From an uncultured Succinivibrionaceae bacterium (GTDB taxonomy: Bacteria > Pseudomonadota > Gammaproteobacteria > Enterobacterales > Succinivibrionaceae): a stretch of 54,477 bases of DNA. The stretch is from the NCBI GenBank assembly GCA_944389865.1, contig CALXNX010000010.1, forward strand, positions 1-54,477, read 5' to 3'. The position numbers and the translations under genes were made by a program. Of the stretch, positions 8,153-17,627 are shown one piece after another. The notes beneath the pieces are model-generated. The model was not told where the DNA came from. It made no database searches and worked only from the letters and a program-made list of their open reading frames with translations. The number at the start of each line of letters is the position of its first letter. Position 1 is the first letter of the stretch.

Positions 8153-8757
8153 TTATTTTCCTTAAGCATAGCTGAGGCACCGGCTATAAGTTCCTGCGGG
8201 TGGCGGTGGGACTGACGCAACAGCAGGCCAATGCCCCACCAGAACATCTGCGGTCCTGACGGCCGATCACCACGGCCCACCACCAAATAAAGACCCCAGC
8301 CTAACAGTAACAGCCCGGTAATACGGCTCAGGAATAAAGGTTCTTCACGCCTTAAGAAGCGCCCTACCTGTTCGCGCAGCAGGCGCAGTGCATCAGTCAG
8401 GCTATCACCTGCAGATAGCATGGCATTTGGAATAAAACTCTTTTCATGAATGGCATGGCAGCCTGCAATAATATGGGATGCTGCATCTGCCAGTGCATCG
8501 ATATCGTTTTCAGCACAGTGAAAACATAAGGTAAGAGAACCGGTATAGGGATTTGCCCTGACTTCATCCACCCCTTCATAAGCACACAGAGCCTGCTCCA
8601 GCAAGCTGCAGATTTCTCCCTCGCCCTTAAGCTGCGCACAGCTGTAGCGCCGCCGCCCAGGCAGACGGTGTGCAATCACCAGGCCTTGTTTTCCGGCCAA
8701 AGCCTTTCTTAAAGCGCTGCCTGCCGCTACCCCGGCGTTAAAAGTATTAGTCAGCAT
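8149..8757 (-). CDS. HMA_2-like domain membrane protein, ATPase partner
   Basis: The 202 residues contain a ferredoxin-like domain at about 25-95 that begins AHRLPGRRRYSC. This is the PGR-R signature of HMA_2-type (heavy-metal-associated-like) domains, which replaces the usual MxCxxC loop. Two hydrophobic segments follow near 143-160 and 170-182. Several cysteines (about 40, 50, 58, 78, 81, 100) could bind metal or be structural. The stop overlaps the ATPase start by four bases, so the two proteins are almost certainly made together and probably interact. It may deliver metal to, or regulate, the pump. This role is inferred from position and fold only. Confidence 0.75.
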   Translation of the reverse strand: MLTNTFNAGVAAGSALRKALAGKQGLVIAHRLPGRRRYSCAQLKGEGEICSLLEQALCAYEGVDEVRANPYTGSLTLCFHCAENDIDALADAASHIIAGCHAIHEKSFIPNAMLSAGDSLTDALRLLREQVGRFLRREEPLFLSRITGLLLLGWGLYLVVGRGDRPSGPQMFWWGIGLLLRQSHRHPQELIAGASAMLKENK

Positions 8758-8839
8758 TTACCCTCTCCTGCCTGTTTTCCCGTGCCCGGCGCTGTGCAGC
8801 CTTTGACAGCAGCGAGGAAATAAAGGGATCCTTAGCTGC

Positions 8840-9073
8840 CTAGTGCACATCATATTCAATCAGTACTGAGCCAATAATTTCATTTATGCGGTAGAAATTA
8901 ATGGCAGCAGTCTTATCAAGCCTTGCTTTGACTTCCTGCCTTAAGGACGGATCCTGCTTTAATTCCGGCCAAATCACCCGGATCCTTCCGGGAATAAAGT
9001 GGGCGATTTTCACCCGCGCCAAAATATAATCCGCGCTAAAGCCCGCTGTAGCCTTGCGCAATAAATTAAACAT
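8840..9073 (-). CDS. Small HMA_2-like protein, first gene of the ATPase operon
   Basis: This 77-residue soluble protein carries the same HMA_2-like signature as its neighbour, here AHFIPGRIRVIWP at about 24-36. Helix 1 and a strand ending in SVLIEYDV follow, giving the beta-alpha-beta order of a ferredoxin-like fold. It has no cysteine, so it does not have a classical metal-binding loop. It could be a regulatory or docking domain for the ATPase. The ATG at 9071-9073 has only a weak ribosome-binding site. It lies 82 bases upstream of the next gene and directly behind the repeat-rich promoter region at 9088-9135. Confidence 0.7.
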   Translation of the reverse strand: MFNLLRKATAGFSADYILARVKIAHFIPGRIRVIWPELKQDPSLRQEVKARLDKTAAINFYRINEIIGSVLIEYDVH

Positions 9074-9087
9074 CGTGTCAGTTTTGC

Positions 9088-9135
9088 CTAACTTGGATTA
9101 GTTTTATATAACTGCGGTTATAGTAGCACAACTAA
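9088..9135 (-). promoter_or_regulatory. Nested inverted repeats upstream of the metal ATPase operon
   Basis: Three overlapping dyads lie just before the first gene: CTAA-N6-TTAG (9088-9101), TTAGTT (9098-9103) with AACTAA (9130-9135), and TATAAC-TGCG-GTTATA (9107-9122). Together they look like an operator and AT-rich promoter for a metal- or redox-sensing repressor. No such repressor gene is in the operon. The same CTAACT-N4-TTAGT arrangement recurs at 24169-24183. Confidence 0.45.
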
Positions 9136-9531
9136 AATCCGGCAGAACAAATATCTGATCTATCACTGCAGCTGTGATGCTGCTGCTTTTTAACCGGGCA
9201 TTTTTGTCACGGTTCTGCGCTGCAGGGCTGTTTTGCCTTTTCAGGCGTTTTCCGGTTTTTTTGTCAGGAAAATCGCAAAAATGTGCCTAAATTTAAGGAC
9301 AAATGCAGTTTTTGGGGAACAAAACAGCGCTTAACGACTCTTGTTTTCAAGTCCTCCTGTCATCACCACACTATATTGCACAAACCCATCAATTCCAGCT
9401 GAAAACATCAACAAAATGCCTTTTTATGCAGCTTTTGCTGCAGTTTTGTCCTCTGCACCTGGATCAGTGAACAAAATATGCTATGTTAGGCTCATCAACC
9501 TTTTACCCATGCTTACTACGGATAAAAAATA
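9136..9531. other. Divergent intergenic region, no gene seen
   Basis: This AT-rich stretch separates the ATPase operon from the secreted protein gene. It has several T-runs, and a possible -10 box TATGCT at 9477-9482 without a good -35 partner. No open frame here resembles a protein. Confidence 0.4.
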
Positions 9532-10188
9532 ATGAATAAATTAAAGCTCACTTTAGCCGCTGCCGCCCTGACCCTGTCCTTAAACGCAGCCGCAGCCCCG
9601 CTCCCGGTGCCGCAGGTAGATCTTTCTTCCCTGCTTGATGCCGGTACCTCCCTGTTCTCAGAGCAGGCCCGTGGTTTCAGGATGTCCCGTCCGGCCTATC
9701 GCAATTTCGGAGGCTCAGGTGCACGCAGCTCCTCAAGAAGCTCTTCATCTTCAGCCAATACCAACAATACCAATGCCCGTACCAATAATCAGCAGCAAGA
9801 TGCCCAGTTCTCACGCACTTCCCCTTACCGCAATAATGCGGCTCCGGGCAGTGCCGCCATGCCGACATACACCGGCTCACCGTTCCTCAGCTCGCTGACC
9901 GGTACCATGACCGGCATGCTGCTGGCCAACATGCTCTTCGGCTCGACCGCCCATGCTTCCTCCCAGACCCCGGCCGTGACGCCTGAAAGCCTGACTGATG
10001 ATGAGCTCAAGGAATGCATTGCGACCTTGGACAGCAAAATGACTGAGCTGGAGGCCGCCCGCGGCGATATCTTAAACTCCAGCGCTGAGGATAAGGATGC
10101 CCAGCTGGCGCAGCTGGATAAAGATCAGCAGCAGTTAAAAGATCTGCAGCTGCGTCTGCTCAAAGAGCAGATCGACCGCCTGCAGTAG
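9532..10188 (+). CDS. Secreted Ser/Asn-rich protein with C-terminal coiled coil
   Basis: I do not recognise this 218-residue protein. It starts with a clear signal peptide (KLKLTLAAAALTLSLNAAAA, cleavage near residue 22). A low-complexity segment rich in Ser, Asn, Arg and Gln follows at about 60-95. A Gly/Met/Leu hydrophobic patch (SSLTGTMTGMLLANMLFG, about 119-137) could be membrane-associated. The C-terminal third is highly charged and heptad-like (DDELKECIATLDSKMTELE through LRLLKEQIDRLQ). It lies 15 bases before slyX, which suggests co-transcription. It could act in the periplasm or at the outer membrane; no function is claimed. Confidence 0.75.
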   Translation: MNKLKLTLAAAALTLSLNAAAAPLPVPQVDLSSLLDAGTSLFSEQARGFRMSRPAYRNFGGSGARSSSRSSSSSANTNNTNARTNNQQQDAQFSRTSPYRNNAAPGSAAMPTYTGSPFLSSLTGTMTGMLLANMLFGSTAHASSQTPAVTPESLTDDELKECIATLDSKMTELEAARGDILNSSAEDKDAQLAQLDKDQQQLKDLQLRLLKEQIDRLQ

Positions 10189-10203
10189 GCTGTGCTCTAA
10201 GAC

Positions 10204-10416
10204 ATGGACAAGCTTAATTTGGAGGAGCGGCTGATGAAAATGGAGGAGCGCCTGGCCTACACCGAGGCGCTGCTCGATGACAGCTGCCGCACCGTCAACG
10301 CCCTGCAGGATGCCGTCGCCGCCCTGCAGGATCAAATCCGCATCCTGGCGGTAAGACAAGGCGAGATCTCAGCCGTGCGCGATCTGCGCGATGAAACGCC
10401 CCCGCCGCACTATTAA
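10204..10416 (+). CDS. slyX: SlyX family protein
   Basis: This 70-residue protein is nearly all coiled coil. Leu and Met heptads run from about 5 to 60, with the family pattern ERL..ME.RLAYTE..LDD, and the typical C-terminus ETPPPHY follows. SlyX is a conserved small proteobacterial protein of unknown biochemical role, usually near the peptidyl-prolyl isomerase gene slyD, which is absent here. The length matches the family. The ribosome-binding site is weak, so it may depend on translation of the upstream gene 15 bases away. Confidence 0.93.
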   Translation: MDKLNLEERLMKMEERLAYTEALLDDSCRTVNALQDAVAALQDQIRILAVRQGEISAVRDLRDETPPPHY

Positions 10417-10447
10417 CCTTTAACGGGCAAAGCCCTGAAAATAGAAA

Positions 10448-10472
10448 AGGCAGGAAACCATGCTTCCTGCCT
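10448..10472 (-). terminator. Rho-independent terminator behind uxaA
   Basis: AGGCAGGAA (10448-10456) pairs perfectly with TTCCTGCCT (10464-10472). On the minus strand the stem is followed by TTTTCTATTTTC, so it ends the uxaBA transcript. It may also slow plus-strand transcription leaving slyX. Confidence 0.85.
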
Positions 10473-10505
10473 GATCTGGGATTGGTGTTATCTTTTGGGC
10501 TGACT

Positions 10506-11990
10506 TTACATGGTCACGCCGTCCTTCCAGATGACGATCTCATGAATGCCGCGCTTCTCTGACACGCTCTGCTGCCCGGAGGCCGTTTTCAGCACGTAGT
10601 CTAAAAGCTCATTGGCCAGCTCATCAAAGCTGCGGCCATCGACGATTTCCCCGGCATTAAAGTCGATCCAATACGGCTTTTTCTTAAATAAAGCGGTATT
10701 GGTGGAGATCTTAATAGTCGGCACCACGGTTGAGAACGGAGTGCCGCGCCCGGTGGAAAACAGCACTAAATGACAGCCGGCCGCCGCTAAAGCGGTAGAG
10801 GATACGCCGTCATTGCCCGGCCCCTGCAGCAGATTCAGGCCCTTGGTCTGCAGGCGTTCGCCGTAATGCACTACGCCCGACACCGGAGCGCTGCCGCCCT
10901 TCTGTACGCAGCCTAAGGACTTATCTTCCAGGGTGGTGATGCCGCCTGCCTTATTGCCCGGGCTCGGGTTTTCAGACACGGTCTGCCCGTGGGAGATGAA
11001 GTACTGCTTGAAGTTGTTGATAAGCTTGACGCTTTCATTGAAAACTTCCGGGGTGACAGCACGGTTCATCAACAGCTGCTCAGCGCCGAACATCTCCGGT
11101 ACTTCGGTCATCACGGAGGTGCCGCCCGCGCCTACCACCAGGTCGGAGACGCGGCCGATCAGCGGATTGGCCGTAATGCCGGACAGGCCGTCAGAGCCGC
11201 CGCATTTAAGTCCAATACGCAGCTCGGAAAGCGGCACATCCTCACGCACAGCCTCATTGGCCTTAGCAAGCATGGCGTCGATGATCTTCTCGCCCTCTTC
11301 GAGCTCATCGGTTACTTCCTGGGAGTTCAGGAAGAACAGGCGATCATCATCAAGATCGAGATACTGCTTAAACACGCCGATGTTGTTGTTCTCGCAGCCC
11401 AAACCTAAGATCAGCACCGCACCGGCATTGGGATGCGCCGACAGGCAGGCTAAGACCTTCATGGTGGTGGTCATGTCATCGCCCATCTGCGAGCAGCCGT
11501 ACGGATGAGTTAAAGCGGCAGCGCTGTCCACATGGGCGAACTCACCCAAGCGGCTTACAGCGTAGCGCTCCAGCTCACGGGCCACTTCATTGACGCAGAA
11601 GACCGTCGGAATAATCCAGATCTCATTGCGAATGCCTACAGAGCCGTTTTTGCGCACATAACCTTTAAAGGTGCGCTCCACGTACGGCAGCTGCGCCTTT
11701 GGCGCCGGGGTGTAGGCATACTCGCCCTGACCTTTCAGCGCAGTCTTCACATTATGGGTATGCACATGCTGCCCTGCGGCAATGGCGCATTTAGCGGTGC
11801 CGATGGGGAAGCCGTACTTAATTACCGGGGCGCCTGCGGGCAGATCTTTTAAGGCAAACTTATGCCCGCGCGTAATATCGTCCTGCAGGGTGACGCACTG
11901 CCCGTTATCTAAGGTCACCGCAGTGCCCTTGGATAAATCCTGCAGCGCGACTGCCACGCAGTCGGCGGGATGAATAATGACAGCCTGCAT
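10506..11990 (-). CDS. uxaA: Altronate dehydratase
   Basis: UxaA dehydrates D-altronate to 2-keto-3-deoxy-D-gluconate, the third step of galacturonate breakdown, and uses a metal ion. The 494 residues match the family length. An N-terminal SAF domain (about 1-95) contains HVHTHN at 75-80. Next comes the family signature GYVRKNGSVGIRNEIW (109-124), then THPYGCSQ (161-168), GLGCENN (196-202) and the Gly-rich GLKCGGSDGLSG and FSTGRGTPFST segments. The start ATG overlaps the uxaB stop by one base (TGATG), so translation is coupled to uxaB. The transcript ends at the hairpin at 10448-10472. Confidence 0.97.
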   Translation of the reverse strand: MQAVIIHPADCVAVALQDLSKGTAVTLDNGQCVTLQDDITRGHKFALKDLPAGAPVIKYGFPIGTAKCAIAAGQHVHTHNVKTALKGQGEYAYTPAPKAQLPYVERTFKGYVRKNGSVGIRNEIWIIPTVFCVNEVARELERYAVSRLGEFAHVDSAAALTHPYGCSQMGDDMTTTMKVLACLSAHPNAGAVLILGLGCENNNIGVFKQYLDLDDDRLFFLNSQEVTDELEEGEKIIDAMLAKANEAVREDVPLSELRIGLKCGGSDGLSGITANPLIGRVSDLVVGAGGTSVMTEVPEMFGAEQLLMNRAVTPEVFNESVKLINNFKQYFISHGQTVSENPSPGNKAGGITTLEDKSLGCVQKGGSAPVSGVVHYGERLQTKGLNLLQGPGNDGVSSTALAAAGCHLVLFSTGRGTPFSTVVPTIKISTNTALFKKKPYWIDFNAGEIVDGRSFDELANELLDYVLKTASGQQSVSEKRGIHEIVIWKDGVTM

Positions 11991-13486
11991 CAGTTCTGCT
12001 CCAGTAAAGCCTGCATGGTCGGCAGCACGCCGTCAGTGATCACCGCATGGGTGAGCTTGGCGGTTAAAGCGGTCAGATCCACATCACAGGATAAATCGCT
12101 GCCCCACAGCTTGGCATCAGACAGCACAGCCTTGACCACGGACATGGCGGAAGCTTCGCTCTTCTGATACAGTCCCCAGGCCTTCTGCAGCGCCTCAACG
12201 GCGTAAGCGTCGTCGTTGAACTCGCCGGTTTTGCCCTCAGCGCGGACTACCTTGACGGGCAGGCCGTCGGCGTTCTTATACAGGGCCATGTAGGCGGCTA
12301 AGGCAAAGCACAGCTTCTTAGGCAGCACGCCCTTGGCGCGGGCGTCTAAAATCGACGGAATAACGCGCGCTTTGATCTTCGAGGTGCAGTTCATCAGAAT
12401 AGAGGCTAACTGATGGTGCATAGCCGGCTCTCTGAAGCGGTTCATCACGTCTTCAGCAAAGCTCTTGAGCATGTCCTTCTGTAAGTTCACGGCCGGGATG
12501 ATTTCATCAAAGACCACAGACTGCACAAAAGGACCGGTCACCGGATGCGCCATCATCTGATCGACGGTATCGAGGCCGGCCAGGAATGCCGCCGGTACAT
12601 TGGCGGTGTGCGCGCCGTTTAAGATGCGCACCTTGCGCAGACGGTACGGGCTGATGTCCGGAGCCGTCACTACATTGAGACCGCCCTTGGCAAAAGGCAG
12701 CATCTCCTCGACCGCAGCATCACCCTCAATGGCCATGAAGCCGAAGGTCTCGCCGCAGGTCATTAAGGTATCGGTATAGCCCAGCTTCTGTTCATACTCC
12801 TGCGCAAGCGCCACCGGATAGCCGGAAACCACGCGATCTACTAAGGTATTTAAGAAGCGGCAGTCCTCTTCAATATAGGCCTTGAACTCCTGGCCTAAAT
12901 TCCAGTCAGCGGCATGCTGCAGCACGATCTGCTTTAACTTAGAGCCGTTATCCTCAATCAGCTCGCACGGCATGATGGTCAGACCGCCGCCGCACTGACA
13001 CTTGTCCTTCCAGGCCTTAAAGCGGGCATAGAGCACAATGGTAAGCTTGGCCGGGAAGGAGGTCGGAGCCTCAGTCTCGGAATAATCGCACTTGTCATAG
13101 ACAATGCCGGCTTCAGTGGTATTGGAGAAGATGAACTGCAAATCCTCGCTTAAGGCTGCTTTTAACACCTCAGGCCACTGGGTATAGGGATTTAAGCCGG
13201 CCGCAATGGAATTGACCTGCTCGATGGTCTCAGTGGACCTGCCGTCCTTAATCCCGTAGAGAATAGTAGTGTATAAGCAGTCCTGATCGAGAAGCTTAGG
13301 CAGCACGCGCCCGCGCGGAGTAGGCTGAATCGCTAAAATGCGGCCGTTAAACAGGCCCTGCTGATTTAACTTGAAGATCATCCAGTCGATGTAGCCGCGC
13401 AGGAAGTTGCCCTCGCCAAACTGCATCACCTTAATCTTCAGATCACTTTTTAACTGCGGAAAGAGGTTTAAATCAAGTTTGTTCAT
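11990..13486 (-). CDS. uxaB: Tagaturonate reductase (altronate oxidoreductase)
   Basis: UxaB reduces D-tagaturonate to D-altronate with NADH, the second galacturonate-specific step. The protein has 498 residues, close to the E. coli enzyme. It belongs to the polyol-dehydrogenase-type long-chain family. The N-terminal Rossmann segment reads IKVMQFGEGNFLRGYIDWMI, the centre contains ESDTL-like YTDTLMTCGETFGFMAIEG, and the catalytic region is RKVRILNGAHTANVPAAFLAG. It is first in a two-gene operon with uxaA. Fructuronate reductase (UxuB) is the closest alternative, but the FGEGNFLRGYIDW start and the pairing with uxaA favour UxaB. Confidence 0.95.
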   Translation of the reverse strand: MNKLDLNLFPQLKSDLKIKVMQFGEGNFLRGYIDWMIFKLNQQGLFNGRILAIQPTPRGRVLPKLLDQDCLYTTILYGIKDGRSTETIEQVNSIAAGLNPYTQWPEVLKAALSEDLQFIFSNTTEAGIVYDKCDYSETEAPTSFPAKLTIVLYARFKAWKDKCQCGGGLTIMPCELIEDNGSKLKQIVLQHAADWNLGQEFKAYIEEDCRFLNTLVDRVVSGYPVALAQEYEQKLGYTDTLMTCGETFGFMAIEGDAAVEEMLPFAKGGLNVVTAPDISPYRLRKVRILNGAHTANVPAAFLAGLDTVDQMMAHPVTGPFVQSVVFDEIIPAVNLQKDMLKSFAEDVMNRFREPAMHHQLASILMNCTSKIKARVIPSILDARAKGVLPKKLCFALAAYMALYKNADGLPVKVVRAEGKTGEFNDDAYAVEALQKAWGLYQKSEASAMSVVKAVLSDAKLWGSDLSCDVDLTALTAKLTHAVITDGVLPTMQALLEQN

Positions 13487-13825
13487 CTCTGCAAATGCCC
13501 TGTAGTGAAAAAAAATCTGCCGTATATTGTAGAGCAGAACGCTGGAGCAGGACGGTAAAACTTGATAAAAATGCGGGCTGGATCGTACTTTTTGCGCTTT
13601 TCAGCACCCGCGCGCTGCAGACCTGATCAAGGAAAAGAGGGCAGATCTCCAAGTCCCGTCAGCGGAGGACAGCTGAGCTTTTTAAGCCTATTTTGCCGCA
13701 AAGTGATCAGATGACTTAAGCTCAGATCGCCGCGCTTAAACAGCGCCCAGATGCCGTTGAGATAATATGCAGGCTGCCAAATGCAAAGCTGGGAATAGCA
13801 GCGCTTGAGCTGTTTAAAGAACATG
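13487..13825. other. Intergenic region upstream of uxaB
   Basis: This holds the uxaB promoter side; a possible -10 TACAAT lies on the minus strand near 13530. A 65-codon minus-strand open frame (13627-13824) starts immediately behind the transporter terminator stem, has no recognisable domain, and is not called as a gene. Confidence 0.4.
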
Positions 13826-13855
13826 CCGCCCGACGCAGAAACCTGAGCCGGGCGG
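13826..13855 (-). terminator. Hairpin downstream of the BASS transporter gene
   Basis: CCGCCCG (13826-13832) and CGGGCGG (13849-13855) form a perfect seven-pair stem 30 bases after the transporter stop codon. There is no strong T-run, so termination may be partial. Confidence 0.5.
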
Positions 13856-13884
13856 GAATCAGAGCAGTCTGATCTTAGATAAGC

Positions 13885-14841
13885 TTACTTTGCTTCAGCC
13901 TTTTTGGCAGGCGTCTCATCCTTCATATTGGCAAAGATGGTAGCTAAGATCGGGCCGGAAATATTGTGCCACACCGAGAAGATGGCAGACGGCACTGCCG
14001 ACAGCGGGCTGAAGTGCGCCATAGCCAAGGCTACGCCTAAGCCGGAGTTCTGCATGCCCACCTCGATGGATAAGGTTTTGCGCTTGGGCAGCGGCATCTT
14101 GAACACCTTGGCGAGCAGATAGCCGAACAGCAGACCTAAACCGTTGTGCAGCACCACCACCGCAAAGATCAGAGCTCCGGTCTCAGCGATCTGCTTCTGG
14201 CTCACGGCCACCACCGCGCAGACAATAGCCACAATGGCCAGCACGGAAATCAGCGGCAGTACGGTCACGGCCTGACGCACCACTTTGCCGAAGAGAGAGT
14301 TCACTATCACGCCGGCGACAATCGGCAGGATCACGATCTGCACGATGGACATGAACATGCCCCACGGATCAACTTCCACCCACTGATTGGCAAATAAATA
14401 GATTAGAGCCGGAGTGACAATCGGCGCCATCACCGTGGTGCAGGCGGAAATAGTCACCGACAGCGGCACATCGCCCTTGCCCAGGAAGGTCATCACATTG
14501 GAAGCAGTACCGCCGGGGCAGCAGCCGACTAAGATCACGCCCACGGCGATCTCCGAGGGCAGCTGCAGAGCGAGGCACAGGAGGTAGGCGGTCAGCGGCA
14601 TGATCACGAACTGACCTAAGATGCCGATGATGACGTCAAACGGACGGGTCACTACCTCAGAGAAATCCTTAGCGCGCAGGGTAAGGCCCATGCCGAACAT
14701 GACAATACCCAGCAGCAGTGAAATATACGGAGCTAAAAACTTAAAAGTATCGGGGGAGAAATAAGCCAAAAAGGCAAAGATGATCACCCAGACGGCAAAG
14801 GTCTTGCCGACAAAGGCGCTGAATTTAGCCAGAGCAGCCAT
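13885..14841 (-). CDS. Bile acid:sodium symporter (BASS) family transporter, PanS/YocS-like
   Basis: This 318-residue inner-membrane protein has about nine to ten hydrophobic helices. The BASS core motifs are present: VGCCPGGTASNVMTFLGKGDVPLSV (near 105-130) and the second crossing-helix motif EVGMQNSGLGVALA (near 262-276). The closest characterised group is the PanS/YocS branch, whose members move small organic acids such as ketopantoate with sodium. It lies on the same strand upstream of uxaBA but is separated by about 400 bases and a hairpin, so it is probably its own unit. A role in sugar-acid uptake is possible but unproven. The C-terminus is Lys/Ala-rich (KAEAK). Confidence 0.88.
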   Translation of the reverse strand: MAALAKFSAFVGKTFAVWVIIFAFLAYFSPDTFKFLAPYISLLLGIVMFGMGLTLRAKDFSEVVTRPFDVIIGILGQFVIMPLTAYLLCLALQLPSEIAVGVILVGCCPGGTASNVMTFLGKGDVPLSVTISACTTVMAPIVTPALIYLFANQWVEVDPWGMFMSIVQIVILPIVAGVIVNSLFGKVVRQAVTVLPLISVLAIVAIVCAVVAVSQKQIAETGALIFAVVVLHNGLGLLFGYLLAKVFKMPLPKRKTLSIEVGMQNSGLGVALAMAHFSPLSAVPSAIFSVWHNISGPILATIFANMKDETPAKKAEAK

Positions 14842-15046
14842 AAAACGTTCCTAAATATTCAATGAACTAAACCTAATCAGTTATATCCGGCGGATCGCGC
14901 CGCCGCAGTAAGTTAATACGCGGTCATCATAGCCCTAATTTTGTGCAGAAAGGCAAAACGCCCTTTTCTGCATCATTATGGCGCGCCATCACCGCGCACT
15001 GCTCCTATTTGGTGCATAAAACGCGTGCCGGCCGGGACAATCAGCG

Positions 15047-15095
15047 CTGACAGCAAAATATAGATAGTGGTAAAATCAGCCTTTTATAAAAGGCT
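15047..15095 (+). promoter_or_regulatory. Promoter and 18-bp palindrome before the lipoprotein gene
   Basis: A good sigma-70-like promoter is visible: CTGACA at 15047-15052, an 18-base spacer, and TAAAAT at 15071-15076. A perfect palindrome AGCCTTTTATAAAAGGCT (15078-15095) spans the expected transcription start. A protein bound there would block initiation, and in RNA it would form a 5' stem. Confidence 0.6.
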
Positions 15096-15136
15096 TTCAG
15101 GCATCAGCTTCAGTTAACAGATTTAGAGGTACAGAC

Positions 15137-15610
15137 ATGCGCAAGAAGCTTCTGCTCGCCGCGCTGACTTTATGCGGCATCTTTGCTCTGACCGGCTGTC
15201 AGACGCTGCCGGAGGGCTCGCAGCGCCCTGATCTGGCGATAAGTCATGTAAGTCTAGCCTCAGGCGAGGCCGCTCCGGGCTTTGACGTGGAATGCACGCT
15301 GCGCCACGACTCCCTGCAGCCGCTGCCGCTGCAGCAGACTGAGATCACAGTCTTTATCAACGGCACTAAGGCCGCTGAGTTAATTCAGCCTGCCCCTCAG
15401 GACGAAATGCTGCCGCCCAATCAGGATCTGAAGTTAAGCTATAAGGTCCCGGCCAATCTGCTGCCGCCGGCAGCCGCTTATTCTTTAACCTATAACCGCA
15501 TGCTCAAGCTCCCGGTTTCGGTATTGGTGCATTTAACCTTTACAGAGGCGGAGCAGGCTTTAAGCTTCAACCCCAATGCGACTTTTGAGGGCATCATCTC
15601 TCATGATTAG
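15137..15610 (+). CDS. Predicted lipoprotein of unknown function
   Basis: The 157 residues begin with a lipoprotein signal, KKLLLAALTLCGIFALTGC, and the LTGC lipobox puts the acylated Cys at 21. The mature part looks all-beta: ISHVSLASGEAAPGFDVECTLRHDSLQPLPLQQTEITVFING. This resembles a single Ig-like LEA14/WHy domain, though I would not insist on it. AGAGG precedes the ATG. It overlaps the next gene by eight bases, so the two are translated from one mRNA. Outer- versus inner-membrane location is unclear; the residue after Cys is Gln, not Asp, which favours outer-membrane sorting. Confidence 0.8.
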   Translation: MRKKLLLAALTLCGIFALTGCQTLPEGSQRPDLAISHVSLASGEAAPGFDVECTLRHDSLQPLPLQQTEITVFINGTKAAELIQPAPQDEMLPPNQDLKLSYKVPANLLPPAAAYSLTYNRMLKLPVSVLVHLTFTEAEQALSFNPNATFEGIISHD

Positions 15611-16136
15611 GAACCACACTTTTGAGCCGCGCGCCGGCAAAGCGCAGCTGTTTTTTGCCATCTGCTACAGCCTGATTGTGCTGATCTCCGCTCTGATGGC
15701 CATCTACGTTAAGGTCGAGCTGAACGGGCAGCCTTATATGCAGTATTTTATGGCCGCGCTCTTTGCCCTTTTGGCTTTCAAGAGCTTCTATCTGTATAAA
15801 AGATCAAAGACCCTGATAGCCCAGGGCGTGCGTTCAACCGCTGAGTTTTTATCCTGTGAGAGCGTGCGCGGCATTACCATCGTCAGAGCCCGGGTGGACA
15901 TCCCCGATTACGGCCCCGTGGAAGTGGAGCAGCGCTTAGCCGGGGTGCGTCTTGCCGTCGACATCAACGCCTTTTTAAAAGAGCATCATCAGCGCGAGCT
16001 GCCCTGCATCATTATTGCAGGCAGTACGAGGCATCCGCGGGCCATGCTGACCGTGGCCACCGATCACGGCGTGCTGAAGCCTGAGAGCATTGCGCTGCCC
16101 CAGCAGCAGGAACCGGCTCTGCCCAGCGGACAGTAA
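15603..16136 (+). CDS. Membrane protein with two N-terminal helices, unknown function
   Basis: The frame is open from 15576, but I chose the ATG at 15603 because it overlaps the lipoprotein stop and gives a more natural N-terminus. The 177-residue product has transmembrane helices at about 17-38 and 46-62, then a cytosolic or periplasmic domain of about 110 residues. That domain contains a DUF3592-like strand pattern (GVRSTAEFLSCESVRGITIVRARVDIPDYG). No catalytic motif is visible. It probably works with the overlapping lipoprotein. The tail is rich in Gln and Pro. Confidence 0.75.
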   Translation: MIRNHTFEPRAGKAQLFFAICYSLIVLISALMAIYVKVELNGQPYMQYFMAALFALLAFKSFYLYKRSKTLIAQGVRSTAEFLSCESVRGITIVRARVDIPDYGPVEVEQRLAGVRLAVDINAFLKEHHQRELPCIIIAGSTRHPRAMLTVATDHGVLKPESIALPQQQEPALPSGQ

Positions 16137-16216
16137 ACAGCAGGCGGATTTTAGTCATTAGATTTTTATCGGAAGGCAGCTGCAGGCTGCCTGGTGTTTT
16201 AACTTAGGAAGCAACC

Positions 16217-17617
<1,401 letters not shown>

Positions 17618-17627
17618 CCTTCTCTGC

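Noticed and set aside
7338..8165. 275-codon open frame on the plus strand
   Set aside because: It is the exact antisense of the P-type ATPase gene, has no domain, and the ATPase motifs on the other strand are complete.
10933..11508. 191-codon open frame on the plus strand
   Set aside because: Antisense shadow of uxaA without family features.
13627..13824. 65-codon minus-strand open frame between uxaB and the BASS gene
   Set aside because: No signal peptide, domain or clear ribosome-binding site, and it starts inside the hairpin behind the transporter gene.
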